Of a stretch of 64,000 nucleotides of DNA, positions 24,499-32,203 are shown piece after piece. Position 1 is the first letter of the stretch, and each line of letters opens with the position of its first letter. A model generated the notes under the pieces. The model did no database searches. It saw nothing but the letters and a program-made list of their open reading frames with translations, and was not told the DNA's origin. The translations under genes were made by a program, and so were the position numbers. The stretch is from assembly GCF_014202425.1 (NCBI RefSeq), contig NZ_JACHGT010000025.1:32088-96087 (forward strand), in the 5' to 3' direction. This DNA is from Phytomonospora endophytica (GTDB lineage Bacteria; Actinomycetota; Actinomycetes; Mycobacteriales; Micromonosporaceae).

Positions 24499-25848
24499 TT
24501 GACGACCTCGACCGTGCCGCGCACCCGAACCGGCGCCCTGGCCATCGCCTCCGCCGCACCCCTGCTGGTCCTGTCCGTCTACGTCGTCCCGCTGATCACC
24601 GGCCCCGAGACCGCCGCCGGCGTCGGCGCCGGGCTGACCGCCCAGACGTGGATCATGAACGCCAACCCCGTCGGCCTCGCCGCGATGCTCCTGGTCACCG
24701 GTTCCCTCGCCGACAACCTCGGCCGACGCCGCCTGTTCACCTACGGCGCCGTCGCGCTCGCCGTGGCCAGCGCCGTCGGCGGCATCGCCACGACCCCCGC
24801 GCTGCTCATCGCCGCGCGTGTCGGCCAGGGCGCCGCCGGGGCCGCACTGCTCGCCGCCAGCCTCGGCATCGTCGGCCACCTGTTCACCGACCCGGCCGCG
24901 CGCGCCAAGGCCACCGGCACATGGGCCGCCGCGCTCGGCGCCGGACTCGCCGTCGGCCCGCCGCTGGCCGGCGCGCTCACCATGATCAGCTGGCGCGGGG
25001 TGTACTGGGTCGAGGTCGCCGGGGCCATCGCCCTGGCACTCGTCGCGCGCTCGCTGCCCGAGTCGCGCGCCGGGCACCCGCAGCGGCCCGACCTGACCGG
25101 GATGGCCCTGCTCGCGGCCGCGCTCGTGGCGCTGCTGTCGGCGGTGACGCTCGGCCGCACCGGCTGGACACAGCCGCCGGTGCTGATCCTGCTGGCCGCG
25201 ACGGTCGCGCTGGCCATCGCCTTCGCACGCGTCGAAGCACGCAAGGCCGCGCCGATGCTCGACCTGGCGCTGTTCCGGCAGCCCCTGTTCCTGCTGGCGA
25301 CCGGTGGCGCACTGCTCAACGGCCTGGCCATCATCGGCGCGGGCAGCGTCACGGCCACCATCTGGCAGCACGCGCACCACTTCAGCGCGTTCCAGACCTC
25401 GCTGCTGTTCACCCTGTGGTCCTCAGCCTCGCTGGCCGCCGCGCTCACCGCCCGGCGGCTGACGATCCGCCCGGTACGCATGCTCGGAGTGGGCTACCTC
25501 TTCGCCTCCGCCTTCATCCTCCTGCTCGGCACCGGCGGCACGTGGTCACTGTGGCGCGTCCTGATCGGCTTCGGGATCTCCGGGATCGGCGCCGGGCTCG
25601 TCAACGCCGCCTCGGCGCGGCTGGCCATCGACAGCGTCCCGGCACACCGGGCCGGAATGGGCTCCGGCGCCAACAACACCGCCCGCTACATCGGCTCCTC
25701 GGTCGGCGTCGCCGTGGCCATCTCGCTGCTGAGCTCGCTCGGCTGGGACGCCGGCATGGACCGGACGCTCATCATCGCCACCGTCCTGCTGCTGGCCGGG
25801 GCCGCGATCGCCTTCACCGCGCGGATCCGGCCCGGCGCCACTCCATGA
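24499..25848 (+). CDS. MFS drug-efflux-type transporter
   Basis: This 449-residue polytopic protein has about 12-14 hydrophobic helices. Motif A-like DNLGRRRLFTYG follows helix 2, and the helix 4-5 region reads ALGAGLAVGPPLAGALTMISWRGVYWVEV, as in proton-coupled drug exporters of the DHA2 group. The start is TTG at 24499 with AGGAG at 24489-24493. It is controlled by the divergent HxlR gene through the twin operators. Its 3' end overlaps the opposing GNAT gene by 35 bp. The substrate is unknown. Confidence 0.88.
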   Translation: MTTSTVPRTRTGALAIASAAPLLVLSVYVVPLITGPETAAGVGAGLTAQTWIMNANPVGLAAMLLVTGSLADNLGRRRLFTYGAVALAVASAVGGIATTPALLIAARVGQGAAGAALLAASLGIVGHLFTDPAARAKATGTWAAALGAGLAVGPPLAGALTMISWRGVYWVEVAGAIALALVARSLPESRAGHPQRPDLTGMALLAAALVALLSAVTLGRTGWTQPPVLILLAATVALAIAFARVEARKAAPMLDLALFRQPLFLLATGGALLNGLAIIGAGSVTATIWQHAHHFSAFQTSLLFTLWSSASLAAALTARRLTIRPVRMLGVGYLFASAFILLLGTGGTWSLWRVLIGFGISGIGAGLVNAASARLAIDSVPAHRAGMGSGANNTARYIGSSVGVAVAISLLSSLGWDAGMDRTLIIATVLLLAGAAIAFTARIRPGATP

Positions 25849-26296
25849 TGTGGCCGGTGGCGGCGAAGGCCTCGTTCCCGGCGAGCTTGCCCGCGCGGGT
25901 CTCCACGACCGTGAAGCCCTCGGCGAGGTACAGGGCCAGCGCGGCCGGATTGCCGTCGAGGACGGTCGTCTCGACCCGGTCCTCCCCCGCCTCCGCGAGG
26001 GCATGGCGCAGCAGGGCACGCCCCACGCCCCGGCGGTAACGGGCGGGATCGACGTAGAGCCAGGTGAACTCGCCCTCGTCGAAGGCCGCGAAACCGGCCA
26101 CCTCACCGTCCACTGTGGCCACCCAGAGCGCGCCGTCGAAGAGGCCCTCGCCCTCGGCGGTCTGTTCGAGGGTCAGGAAGGCGTCGACGCCGGCGGAGCC
26201 GCGCAGCTCGTCGAGCCTCGCGGCGTCGTGGATGCGGCAGATGTGCGGCCAGTCGGCATCGGTGTACGGGCGGACGACCGGCGGCGAGGGCTGCAT
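25814..26296 (-). CDS. GNAT-family N-acetyltransferase
   Basis: This 160-residue single-domain GNAT starts VRPYTDADWPHICRIHDAARL. The key region is FTWLYVDPARYRRGVGRALLRHALAEAG, with the acetyl-CoA-binding RRGVGRAL at about residues 92-99. DGNPAALALYLAEGFTVVE completes the fold. It converges on the MFS gene with a 35-bp overlap. The substrate is not identifiable. Confidence 0.9.
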   Translation of the reverse strand: MQPSPPVVRPYTDADWPHICRIHDAARLDELRGSAGVDAFLTLEQTAEGEGLFDGALWVATVDGEVAGFAAFDEGEFTWLYVDPARYRRGVGRALLRHALAEAGEDRVETTVLDGNPAALALYLAEGFTVVETRAGKLAGNEAFAATGHIMEWRRAGSAR

Positions 26297-26336
26297 CCGG
26301 CCATGCTCGCCGCCGCCCCGGCGCGCGGCAAGCGGA

Positions 26337-27290
26337 TTAGGCGACGACGATGACGTAGTTCGCCGTGTGGACCTTCCCGTCGACCTGGAAGTCGAGGTAG
26401 AGGCGGTAGGTGCCCGGTGTCGGGGCCGTCAGCCAGAACTTCACCGCGCCGTCGGCGAGCTGCGGTTCGGGGTGGACGTGGGCGAAGCCGAGGTCGCCGT
26501 CGCGCAGGGCGACGAGGTGCCCGAAGGCGCCGAGGTAGGGCTGGAGCTCGACGGGCTTTCCGTCGCGGGCGACGGTGAACATGATCGGGCTGGCCACGGC
26601 GGGGGTCGCGGCACCGGCCATGGTGGCGGTCAGGCCGTCCACAGTGGATGTGGTGGCCGGGTCCATGAGCGGTTTCGGTTCGTAGTCACCGGAAACCGAC
26701 AGATCGGCGCCGAGGGTGACCGCGGCCTGGGTGCCCGCGGCGTCGACGGCGGTGAAGTCGGCGTACATGCGGTAGGGGCCGGGTTCGGTGAAGTCGGCGT
26801 CGACGCGCCAGGTGCCGTCCTCGGACATCGTGGGGTGCAGGTGCTGGTAGTCGCCGAAGTCGCGGCGGACGACGAAGAAGTGCATGGGCTTCTCGTGCAC
26901 GACGGCGAACTGGGTGGCCGCTTCGCCGTCGGCGCGCAGGATCCGGAACTCGACGGCCTGCGGTTCGCCTGCGACGGTGTACTCGTCGGCGGCGGGGGCG
27001 AGGGTGTAGCCGGAGGCGGTGATCTCCAGGCCGCCGAGGGAGGGCGCGCCGCCGGTGGATCCGCCGGAGCCGGTGGCGCCGTGGATGTGGCCGTCGGCGG
27101 CGACGACGGGGCCGCCGCCGCCCTGCGGCTGTCCGGAGGGCTGCCCGGCCGTGTTCTGGCCGGGGTCGCCGGGGTAGGTCGAGACGGGTCCGATGACGCG
27201 GCCGATCCCCACGCCCATCAGGACGGCGAGGACGAGCACGCCGACGTAGACGGGCAGCTTGGGATCGCGCAGTCGGCCACCGGGTTTCAT
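26337..27290 (-). CDS. Membrane-anchored secreted protein with HxHP motifs, copper-island member
   Basis: This 317-residue protein has one N-terminal membrane helix (LPVYVGVLVLAVLMGVGIGRVIG), a Gly/Gln-rich linker with one His-containing stretch (DGHIHG), and two beta-sandwich-like repeats outside the cell. These carry HFFVVRRDFGDYQHLHP and ALRDGDLGFAHVHPE, paired His motifs suited to copper binding. It lies 22 bp downstream of csoR on the same strand, so it is probably induced by copper. Proteins of this type often sit next to copper exporters; no exporter is present here. Copper binding is inferred. Confidence 0.75.
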   Translation of the reverse strand: MKPGGRLRDPKLPVYVGVLVLAVLMGVGIGRVIGPVSTYPGDPGQNTAGQPSGQPQGGGGPVVAADGHIHGATGSGGSTGGAPSLGGLEITASGYTLAPAADEYTVAGEPQAVEFRILRADGEAATQFAVVHEKPMHFFVVRRDFGDYQHLHPTMSEDGTWRVDADFTEPGPYRMYADFTAVDAAGTQAAVTLGADLSVSGDYEPKPLMDPATTSTVDGLTATMAGAATPAVASPIMFTVARDGKPVELQPYLGAFGHLVALRDGDLGFAHVHPEPQLADGAVKFWLTAPTPGTYRLYLDFQVDGKVHTANYVIVVA

Positions 27291-27312
27291 GGAGTGAAGC
27301 GTACGCAGACGA

Positions 27313-27597
27313 CTACGAACGGACGAGCCGGGCGATCGCGTCGGAGGCCTCTTTCACCTTCGCGGCGGCGGCCTCGGCATCGTTGCCGGCCTCCATCACG
27401 CAGTGCCCGATGTGCCCTTCCAGCAGGCTCACGGCGACGGCTTTGAGCGCTTTGTCCGCGGCGGAGATCTGGGTGAGGATGTCGATGCAGTACTCGTCAC
27501 CCTCGACCATGCGCTGGAGTCCGCGCACCTGACCCTCGATCCGGCGCAGGCGCGACAGGAGGGCCTTCTTGTCCGTGCTGTACCAATAATCCGCCAT
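27313..27597 (-). CDS. csoR: CsoR-family copper-sensing repressor
   Basis: This 94-residue all-helical repressor starts MADYWYSTDKKALLSRLRRIEGQVRGLQRM. The Cu(I) ligands are present in the expected spacing: C37 (EYCIDIL), H62 and C66 (EGHIGHCV), matching C36-H61-C65 of M. tuberculosis CsoR. The ATG at 27597 is preceded by AGAGGTGA. The operator at 27626-27651 covers its promoter, so it is autorepressed and released by copper, together with the downstream HxHP protein. Confidence 0.93.
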   Translation of the reverse strand: MADYWYSTDKKALLSRLRRIEGQVRGLQRMVEGDEYCIDILTQISAADKALKAVAVSLLEGHIGHCVMEAGNDAEAAAAKVKEASDAIARLVRS

Positions 27598-27625
27598 GCC
27601 GCTCACCTCTGCTTTTTTGCCGTCC

Positions 27626-27651
27626 GTGTACCCTACCCCCCTATAGTACAC
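27626..27651. promoter_or_regulatory. CsoR operator
   Basis: A 26-bp site has perfect outer arms GTGTAC and GTACAC around a C-rich/G-rich centre that includes TACCCCCC and CTATA. It resembles known CsoR boxes and lies 28 bp upstream of the csoR start codon. Confidence 0.8.
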
Positions 27652-27726
27652 GACCGCAGGGGGTCATCATCGCAGTACGATCCGCCTACGGGCTGTGCCA
27701 TTCGAGGGATTGGAATACGTCACGAC

Positions 27727-27756
27727 TTGATATCGGCCGTCGCCTCACCCTACTCT
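27727..27756 (+). promoter_or_regulatory. Promoter for the c-di-AMP riboswitch leader
   Basis: TTGATA (27727-27732) and TACTCT (27751-27756) are 18 bp apart, about 35 bp before the start of the riboswitch. This is a reasonable housekeeping sigma-type promoter. Confidence 0.5.
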
Positions 27757-27789
27757 TGGGCTCCGTCAGCCCGGACCCCTTGCCACCAC

Positions 27790-27955
27790 CCCGGTGACAC
27801 CGGAGCGACACCGCCGAATCACCGACGCTCACGCGTCCCCACGTGAACCGGGGAACCACGCCATCGGGGCGAATCCTGCACCACAACGCAGGTAGGGCGA
27901 TGCTTCTTCCCGCCCGAGCCCGTCAGCTAACCCGGTAGGCGGTCCGAGGAAGAAG
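27790..27955 (+). promoter_or_regulatory. Cyclic di-AMP riboswitch (ydaO/yuaA class)
   Basis: The leader contains the conserved ydaO blocks in order: CCGAATC near 27812, GAACCGGGGAACCA near 27845, GGGGCGAATCC near 27866, AGGGCGATG near 27893, then CGTCAGCTAACCCGGTAGGC near 27918-27939 and a GGAAGAAGGAG end. In actinobacteria this class commonly precedes cell-wall hydrolase genes and is turned off by c-di-AMP. It ends just before the NlpC/P60 gene. Exact boundaries are approximate. Confidence 0.93.
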
Positions 27956-27968
27956 GAGCCGACCAACG

Positions 27969-28901
27969 GTGCGCATCCGTTATGTCGCCCTGGCCGCGGC
28001 CACGGCAGCCGTCGCGCTGCTGTTCGCGGGAAGTCCCGCACACGCCGACCCCAGCCTCGACGAGGTCAAGGAACAGGTCAAGGAAAAGGGCGAAGAGCTC
28101 GAAAAGGTGATCGAGCAGTACAACGGCGCCAAGGAGAAGCTCAAAAAGTCCGAGAAGCGCCAGAAGGAGATCGAGAAGACCCTCGGTCCGCTGGCCGAAC
28201 AGGTCGCCATCGCCCAAGGAGAGATCGACGCCATCGCGTCGAGCACCTACACCGGCGGCAACCTCAGCCAGGTCAACATCATGCTCTCCGGCTCGCCCGA
28301 CGAGACCATCGAACGACTCTCACTGCTCAGCCAGCTCGGGCAGACCCAGGTCGCCGAGATCCGCAGGTTCAACGAGGCCAACGAGGCCTTCCGGACCGAG
28401 CAGGAAACCCTTGAGGCCACCATCAAAGAGCAAGAGGACCTCAAGAAGGAGATCGGCGAGAAGAAGGACAAGATCGAAGGCGAACTCGACGACCTGAAGG
28501 CCATGCAGGACGAGCTGGAGCCGGACTACGGCGTCGGGAAGCCCCCGCCGCCCAGCGGACGCGCGGGCGAGGCCGTGTCCTTCGCCTACGACCAGATCGG
28601 CGAACCCTACGAGTACGGCGCGGGCGGTCCGGGTTCATGGGACTGCTCGGGCCTGACGCAGGGCGCCTGGGGCGCGGCGGGTGTGTCGCTGTCCCACAAC
28701 ACGAACATGCAGTGGAACGAGGTCCCGCACGTGAGCCGCAGCCAGCTGGCCGCCGGTGACCTGGTGTTCTACAACGATCTGAACCACGTGGCGATCTACG
28801 CCGGCGACAACGTCATCGTGCACGCCCCCACCGCGGGGCAGAACGTGACCACGGCGCCGCTGGACTCCATGTCGATCGTCGGATTCGGACGTCCCAGCTA
28901 G
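27969..28901 (+). CDS. Secreted NlpC/P60 peptidoglycan endopeptidase, riboswitch-controlled
   Basis: This 310-residue exported hydrolase cuts peptidoglycan stem peptides. The signal peptide is MRIRYVALAAATAAVALLFA with cleavage near SPAHA/DPS. A long charged coiled coil (about 30-190, KEQVKEKGEELEKVIEQYN) is followed by the NlpC/P60 domain. The catalytic Cys is C226 in WDCSGLTQGAW and the His is H273 in LNHVAIYAG. The GTG start lies right after the c-di-AMP riboswitch, so expression should fall when c-di-AMP is high. The arrangement resembles RipA/PcsB-type division or growth hydrolases. A second copy follows. Confidence 0.93.
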   Translation: MRIRYVALAAATAAVALLFAGSPAHADPSLDEVKEQVKEKGEELEKVIEQYNGAKEKLKKSEKRQKEIEKTLGPLAEQVAIAQGEIDAIASSTYTGGNLSQVNIMLSGSPDETIERLSLLSQLGQTQVAEIRRFNEANEAFRTEQETLEATIKEQEDLKKEIGEKKDKIEGELDDLKAMQDELEPDYGVGKPPPPSGRAGEAVSFAYDQIGEPYEYGAGGPGSWDCSGLTQGAWGAAGVSLSHNTNMQWNEVPHVSRSQLAAGDLVFYNDLNHVAIYAGDNVIVHAPTAGQNVTTAPLDSMSIVGFGRPS

Positions 28902-28917
28902 ACCGGGACACCTCACC

Positions 28918-28990
28918 TCAAAGCCACCCGGGGGTGGTACGCTACGGCGCTGACCCCATACTTCCTGTCACCACCCCCGGGGACCTTTGA
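28918..28990 (+). promoter_or_regulatory. Large stem-loop abutting the ribosome-binding site of the second NlpC/P60 gene
   Basis: TCAAAG (28918-28923) pairs with CTTTGA (28985-28990). After a 3/3 internal loop, CCCGGGGGTGGT (28927-28938) pairs perfectly with ACCACCCCCGGG (28970-28981). The loop is 31 nt. The 3' outer arm touches the first A of the AAGGAG at 28990-28995. There is no U-tract, so a translational control hairpin or processing site is as likely as a terminator. Confidence 0.7.
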
Positions 28991-29004
28991 AGGAGCCGGT
29001 CATC

Positions 29005-29976
29005 ATGACCACTCCGGTGACAACCCGGTATCTCCTAAGACTTTCCAGACTCCTGTTCGCCGGTGCGGCCGTGACCGCGCTGGCGTTGTCCGTGTCGAGT
29101 TCGGCGGCCTACGCCGACCCCACATTGGACGAACAGATCGACTCCGCCTCCCACGACCTCGAAGTCGTCGTGGAGCAGTACAACAAGGCCGCCGAGGAAC
29201 TCGACGCCGTCATCGAACGCTCCGGGCAGGTCAAGGACGCGCTCGTCCCGTTGCGCGAGATGATGGCCGTCAACGCCGACGGTCTCTCCGAGATCGCCAC
29301 GCACTACTTCCAGACCGGCGGCCTCAGCCAGCTCAACGCGATGTTCACCGGCCACGCCGACGACCTCGCCGACCGGCTCACCACGCTCGACTTCCTCGCC
29401 TGGCAGGAGGACCGCGAACTCACCGGCCTCCTGGAGACCCAGACCGCACTCGAATCGGAGCAGACCACGCTCGGCGAGCTGCGCGAGGAGAAGGAGCGCC
29501 TGGAGAAGGAGCTCGCCGAGAAGCGCGCGACGATCGAGGCCGAACTGGCCCGGCTGACGCAGCTGCGCGACGGTGTCGCCTTCGGCTACAACGACGGCCG
29601 TACCTACACTCTGGGCTCGCTGCCGGCGGGCGGCGGGGGCGCCGAGGCGGTCCGTTACGCGCACGGTGCGATCGGCACGCCCTACCAGTGGGGCGGGTCC
29701 TCACCGGGCGGTTACGACTGCTCGGGGCTGACCTCGGCGGCGTGGAGCAGCGTCGGTGTCGGGCTGCCGCACAACGCGGCGATGCAGTACGACGCGGTGC
29801 GCAAGGTCGACCGCGGCGCGGCGAAGCCGGGCGATCTCGTCTTCTATTACAACGACATCCATCATGTGGCCATCTACGCGGGTGAAGGGATGATCATCCA
29901 CGCGCCCGAGGCCGGGCAGACGGTGCGGGTGTCCCCTGTGGACTCCATGCCGGTGTACGGCTTCGGCAGGCCCTGA
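29005..29976 (+). CDS. Secreted NlpC/P60 peptidoglycan endopeptidase, second copy
   Basis: This 323-residue protein has the same plan as its upstream neighbour. A signal peptide (LLFAGAAVTALALSVSSSAAYA/DPT) leads into a coiled coil (EQIDSASHDLEVVVEQYNKA) and a C-terminal NlpC/P60 domain. Catalytic C239 is in YDCSGL and H287 in IHHVAIYAG. I chose the ATG at 29005 with AAGGAG nine bases before it. It lies 103 bp behind the first copy, separated by a long stem-loop, and is followed by a clear terminator. It may share the riboswitch-controlled transcript. Confidence 0.92.
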   Translation: MTTPVTTRYLLRLSRLLFAGAAVTALALSVSSSAAYADPTLDEQIDSASHDLEVVVEQYNKAAEELDAVIERSGQVKDALVPLREMMAVNADGLSEIATHYFQTGGLSQLNAMFTGHADDLADRLTTLDFLAWQEDRELTGLLETQTALESEQTTLGELREEKERLEKELAEKRATIEAELARLTQLRDGVAFGYNDGRTYTLGSLPAGGGGAEAVRYAHGAIGTPYQWGGSSPGGYDCSGLTSAAWSSVGVGLPHNAAMQYDAVRKVDRGAAKPGDLVFYYNDIHHVAIYAGEGMIIHAPEAGQTVRVSPVDSMPVYGFGRP

Positions 29977-29990
29977 CGTCTCGCGCGATG

Positions 29991-30020
29991 GCGCCCCGGC
30001 CCACCCGGCCGGGGCGCTAT
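29991..30020 (+). terminator. Terminator after the NlpC/P60 pair
   Basis: GCGCCCCGGCC and GGCCGGGGCGC form an 11-bp perfect stem with a CACCC loop, followed by TATTTG. It is a good intrinsic terminator. Confidence 0.85.
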
Positions 30021-30061
30021 TTGCGTTGTGCCGCCGGGCTTACCGCGAATAGCCTGCGGCA

Positions 30062-30847
30062 ATGAGCGGGAGACTGCGCGAGATCGCGCTCCGGACCGTG
30101 GAGATCGCGGACACGGGTGCCTACGAGACGCCGTCGGGCGTCCGGGTCGTCATCGACGCCGCCGGTGCCGCCACCGAGACGAGGATGTACGCCCCCGGCA
30201 TGACCCTGCGCCCCAAGGGATCGACGGCCGCACCGGACGTCGAGGTCACCGCGGAGTCCACATTGGAGGCGACGCGCAGGCTCGCGCCCGACGTCGCCTG
30301 CCTGGTGTTCGCCTCGGCGAAGAACCCCGGCGGCGGCTTCCTCGGTGGAGCCCAGGCCCAGGAGGAGTCGGTGGCGCGGGCGTCGGGACTGTACCGGTGC
30401 CTGCGGACGGAGCCGGATTTCTATGCCTACCACCGCTCCCAGGGCGACCTGCGCTACAGCGACCGGGTGATCCACTCCCCCGCCGTGCCCGTCTTCCGCG
30501 ACGACAAGGGCCGGCTGCTGGAGGAGCCCTACGAGGCGACGTTCTTGACCGCCGCCGCCCCCAACCTCGGCGCGATCCTGCGCAACACACCGGAACTGGC
30601 CGACTCGGTGCCCGACGTGCTGGCCCGCCGCGCGGAACGGGTGCTCACGGTCGCGGCCGCGCACGGACACCGCGTGCTCGTACTGGGGGCATGGGGATGC
30701 GGGGTGTTCCGCAACGAGCCGCGGACGGTCGCGGAAGCCTTCAGGGGGGCGCTGGAGGCGGTGCCGTACTTCGAGCGGGTGGTGTTCGCGATCTACGGGG
30801 GCGGTGCGGTTCGAGACACCTTCGCCGACGTCCTGGGCGGAGGCTGA
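30062..30847 (+). CDS. Bacterial-type poly(ADP-ribose) glycohydrolase (TIGR02452 family)
   Basis: This 261-residue protein is of the microbial PARG/macrodomain-like family, which removes ADP-ribose polymers or related modifications. The signature is intact: NPGGGFLGGAQAQEES with GGG at 90-92 and the catalytic QEE at 100-102. It continues with YSDRVIHSPAVPVFRDD, AAAPNLGAI and the C-terminal VLGAWGCGVFRNEP and VVFAIYGGG blocks. Length is normal. A zinc-motif gene follows after 8 bp and is probably cotranscribed. A decayed second copy lies 1.1 kb downstream. The physiological target is unknown. Confidence 0.9.
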   Translation: MSGRLREIALRTVEIADTGAYETPSGVRVVIDAAGAATETRMYAPGMTLRPKGSTAAPDVEVTAESTLEATRRLAPDVACLVFASAKNPGGGFLGGAQAQEESVARASGLYRCLRTEPDFYAYHRSQGDLRYSDRVIHSPAVPVFRDDKGRLLEEPYEATFLTAAAPNLGAILRNTPELADSVPDVLARRAERVLTVAAAHGHRVLVLGAWGCGVFRNEPRTVAEAFRGALEAVPYFERVVFAIYGGGAVRDTFADVLGGG

Positions 30848-30855
30848 GAAGACGC

Positions 30856-31947
30856 GTGCCAGTGTTCGCGTGCTCGGGCTGCGACACCGAGCTGACCACG
30901 GCCCTCACCCGTGTCGCGCTACCGGTCCACGCCCACCAGCGGTACGGGAACGCGACCCGGCTGCCGACGCTCATGGCCTCCGGGACCTTCGCCGTCGATC
31001 CCGAGCCTTCCGGCCCGCCGTCACGGAGGTGGGCGGAGATCGATCCGCGGGAGGCGGCGGCACGCGGGGTCCACGCGCCGGTCTTCGCCCTGTCCTACGG
31101 TGATCCCGGCGCCATCGTCGTCGCCCCCGGCGACATCCACGGCACCGTCCTGATCCCTTCGAAGACCAGCGGGTACTGCTGCGGCCTCGACGGCGGCGAC
31201 GGTCCCAACCTGGCCTGCGAGGTCTGCGATCTGCCCGTAGCCACCCGGATCGACGACTGCTCGTACTGGCAATCGGCATGGCTCGACCCGAAGGCCGTAC
31301 GCGCTCTCCCCACCGGCGCCAAAGCACCACCGCCGACCTGGGACGAACTCCTCGCGAGCGGCGAGAGCACACCGCCGCTCGAAGTGATCTCCACCTGGAA
31401 CGGCGGCCTGAGGCTGGACCACCGCTGGTCGTGGAGCCCACGCTGGGAGGCGGCGGCCGGACGGGCGCTGGCGCACCTTCTGGCGGCCTCGGACGGCTCG
31501 GCGGTGATCGTTCCCACCGGTATGGCCGCGGAGGCCTTCCAGCGCGTCCTGGACGCCCTTCTCCCCGCGGCTCCGCCGGCGCTCCGGGCCGCTCCGGCCG
31601 GGCCCGGACTCCCGAACCAGGACGCCGAGATCCTCCTCGTGCCGGAGCACCCGAACACCGGGACGCCGTGGGACGGCGGCGATCCCACCACCGTTCGGGT
31701 GCCGCTGCCGTTCGGGATCTGGCGATGGCTGGCCTTCCCGCGACCGGACCTGCCCCTCCTCGCCTCCGGGCGCCTGCCCGACGACGTCCTTCGCGACGAT
31801 CCCGCGCCACCGCGCCCGGGCCGCTTGTTCGGGCCCGACTGGGACGTGTTCCACGCGACCCTCGTCCGGCTGCCCGCGGTCCGGCTCCCGTGGCTCCGGG
31901 CGATCCTCGACGACATCGACACCGAGACCCGCCACCGGCTCTTCTGA
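30856..31947 (+). CDS. Conserved actinobacterial protein with Cys-rich metal motifs
   Basis: This 363-residue soluble protein starts VPVFACSGCDTELTTALTRVALPVHAHQRYG, a zinc-ribbon-like CxxC opening. A second Cys cluster reads GYCCGLDGGDGPNLACEVCDLPVATRIDDC. The remainder is a mixed domain of unknown fold. I recall similar full-length proteins in Streptomyces, all without an assigned function. It follows the PARG-type gene by 8 bp, which suggests a joint role. The GTG at 30856 is the natural start; the longer opening overlaps the PARG gene in another frame. Confidence 0.75.
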   Translation: MPVFACSGCDTELTTALTRVALPVHAHQRYGNATRLPTLMASGTFAVDPEPSGPPSRRWAEIDPREAAARGVHAPVFALSYGDPGAIVVAPGDIHGTVLIPSKTSGYCCGLDGGDGPNLACEVCDLPVATRIDDCSYWQSAWLDPKAVRALPTGAKAPPPTWDELLASGESTPPLEVISTWNGGLRLDHRWSWSPRWEAAAGRALAHLLAASDGSAVIVPTGMAAEAFQRVLDALLPAAPPALRAAPAGPGLPNQDAEILLVPEHPNTGTPWDGGDPTTVRVPLPFGIWRWLAFPRPDLPLLASGRLPDDVLRDDPAPPRPGRLFGPDWDVFHATLVRLPAVRLPWLRAILDDIDTETRHRLF

Positions 31948-31976
31948 CCCGTCATAAAAAAGGGGCCGCCGAGTCA

Positions 31977-32077
31977 CCCCGGCGGCGGTTTCCTCGCCGG
32001 CGCTAAGGCCCAGGGTGGCGTTCGCGATCTACGGGGACGGACGCGTCAGCGAGGAGTTCGAGACCGTCTTCGGCTGA
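31977..32077 (+). pseudogene. Decayed remnant of a second PARG-type gene
   Basis: Two pieces of the PARG family are fused here. At 31978-32013 the reading is PGGGFLAGAKAQ, close to PGGGFLGGAQAQ of the intact gene, with near-identical DNA. Directly after it, in a different frame (32012-32077), RVAFAIYGDGRVSEEFETVFG matches the C-terminus VVFAIYGGGAVRDTFADVLG and ends in a stop. The N-terminus and about 400 bp of the middle are missing. This looks like an internal deletion of a duplicate. Confidence 0.65.
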
Positions 32078-32103
32078 CCCTCCACGCCCGGACCCGTTCT
32101 CCC

Positions 32104-32131
32104 TTGACGCCGTCGCGAGGCGCGGTACCTT
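32104..32131 (+). promoter_or_regulatory. Promoter of the maleylpyruvate-isomerase-family gene
   Basis: TTGACG (32104-32109) and TACCTT (32126-32131), spaced 16 bp, lie about 73 bp before the start codon at 32204. Confidence 0.5.
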
Positions 32132-32203
32132 ACCCATGGCGCCGCCTCGCCTCGGCACGCCGAACCGATCCCGGCTCGGCGAACCTAGGGAAAGGTCTCA
32201 CCA

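Noticed and set aside
28918..28990. Second c-di-AMP riboswitch before the second NlpC/P60 gene
   Set aside because: None of the ydaO sequence blocks are present; only a simple two-part stem-loop is seen.
31960..31996. AAAAAAGGGGCCGCCG...CGGCGGCGG as an intrinsic terminator
   Set aside because: The right arm coincides with the PARG-like remnant and there is no U-tract after it; it may help termination but I did not call it as a separate terminator.
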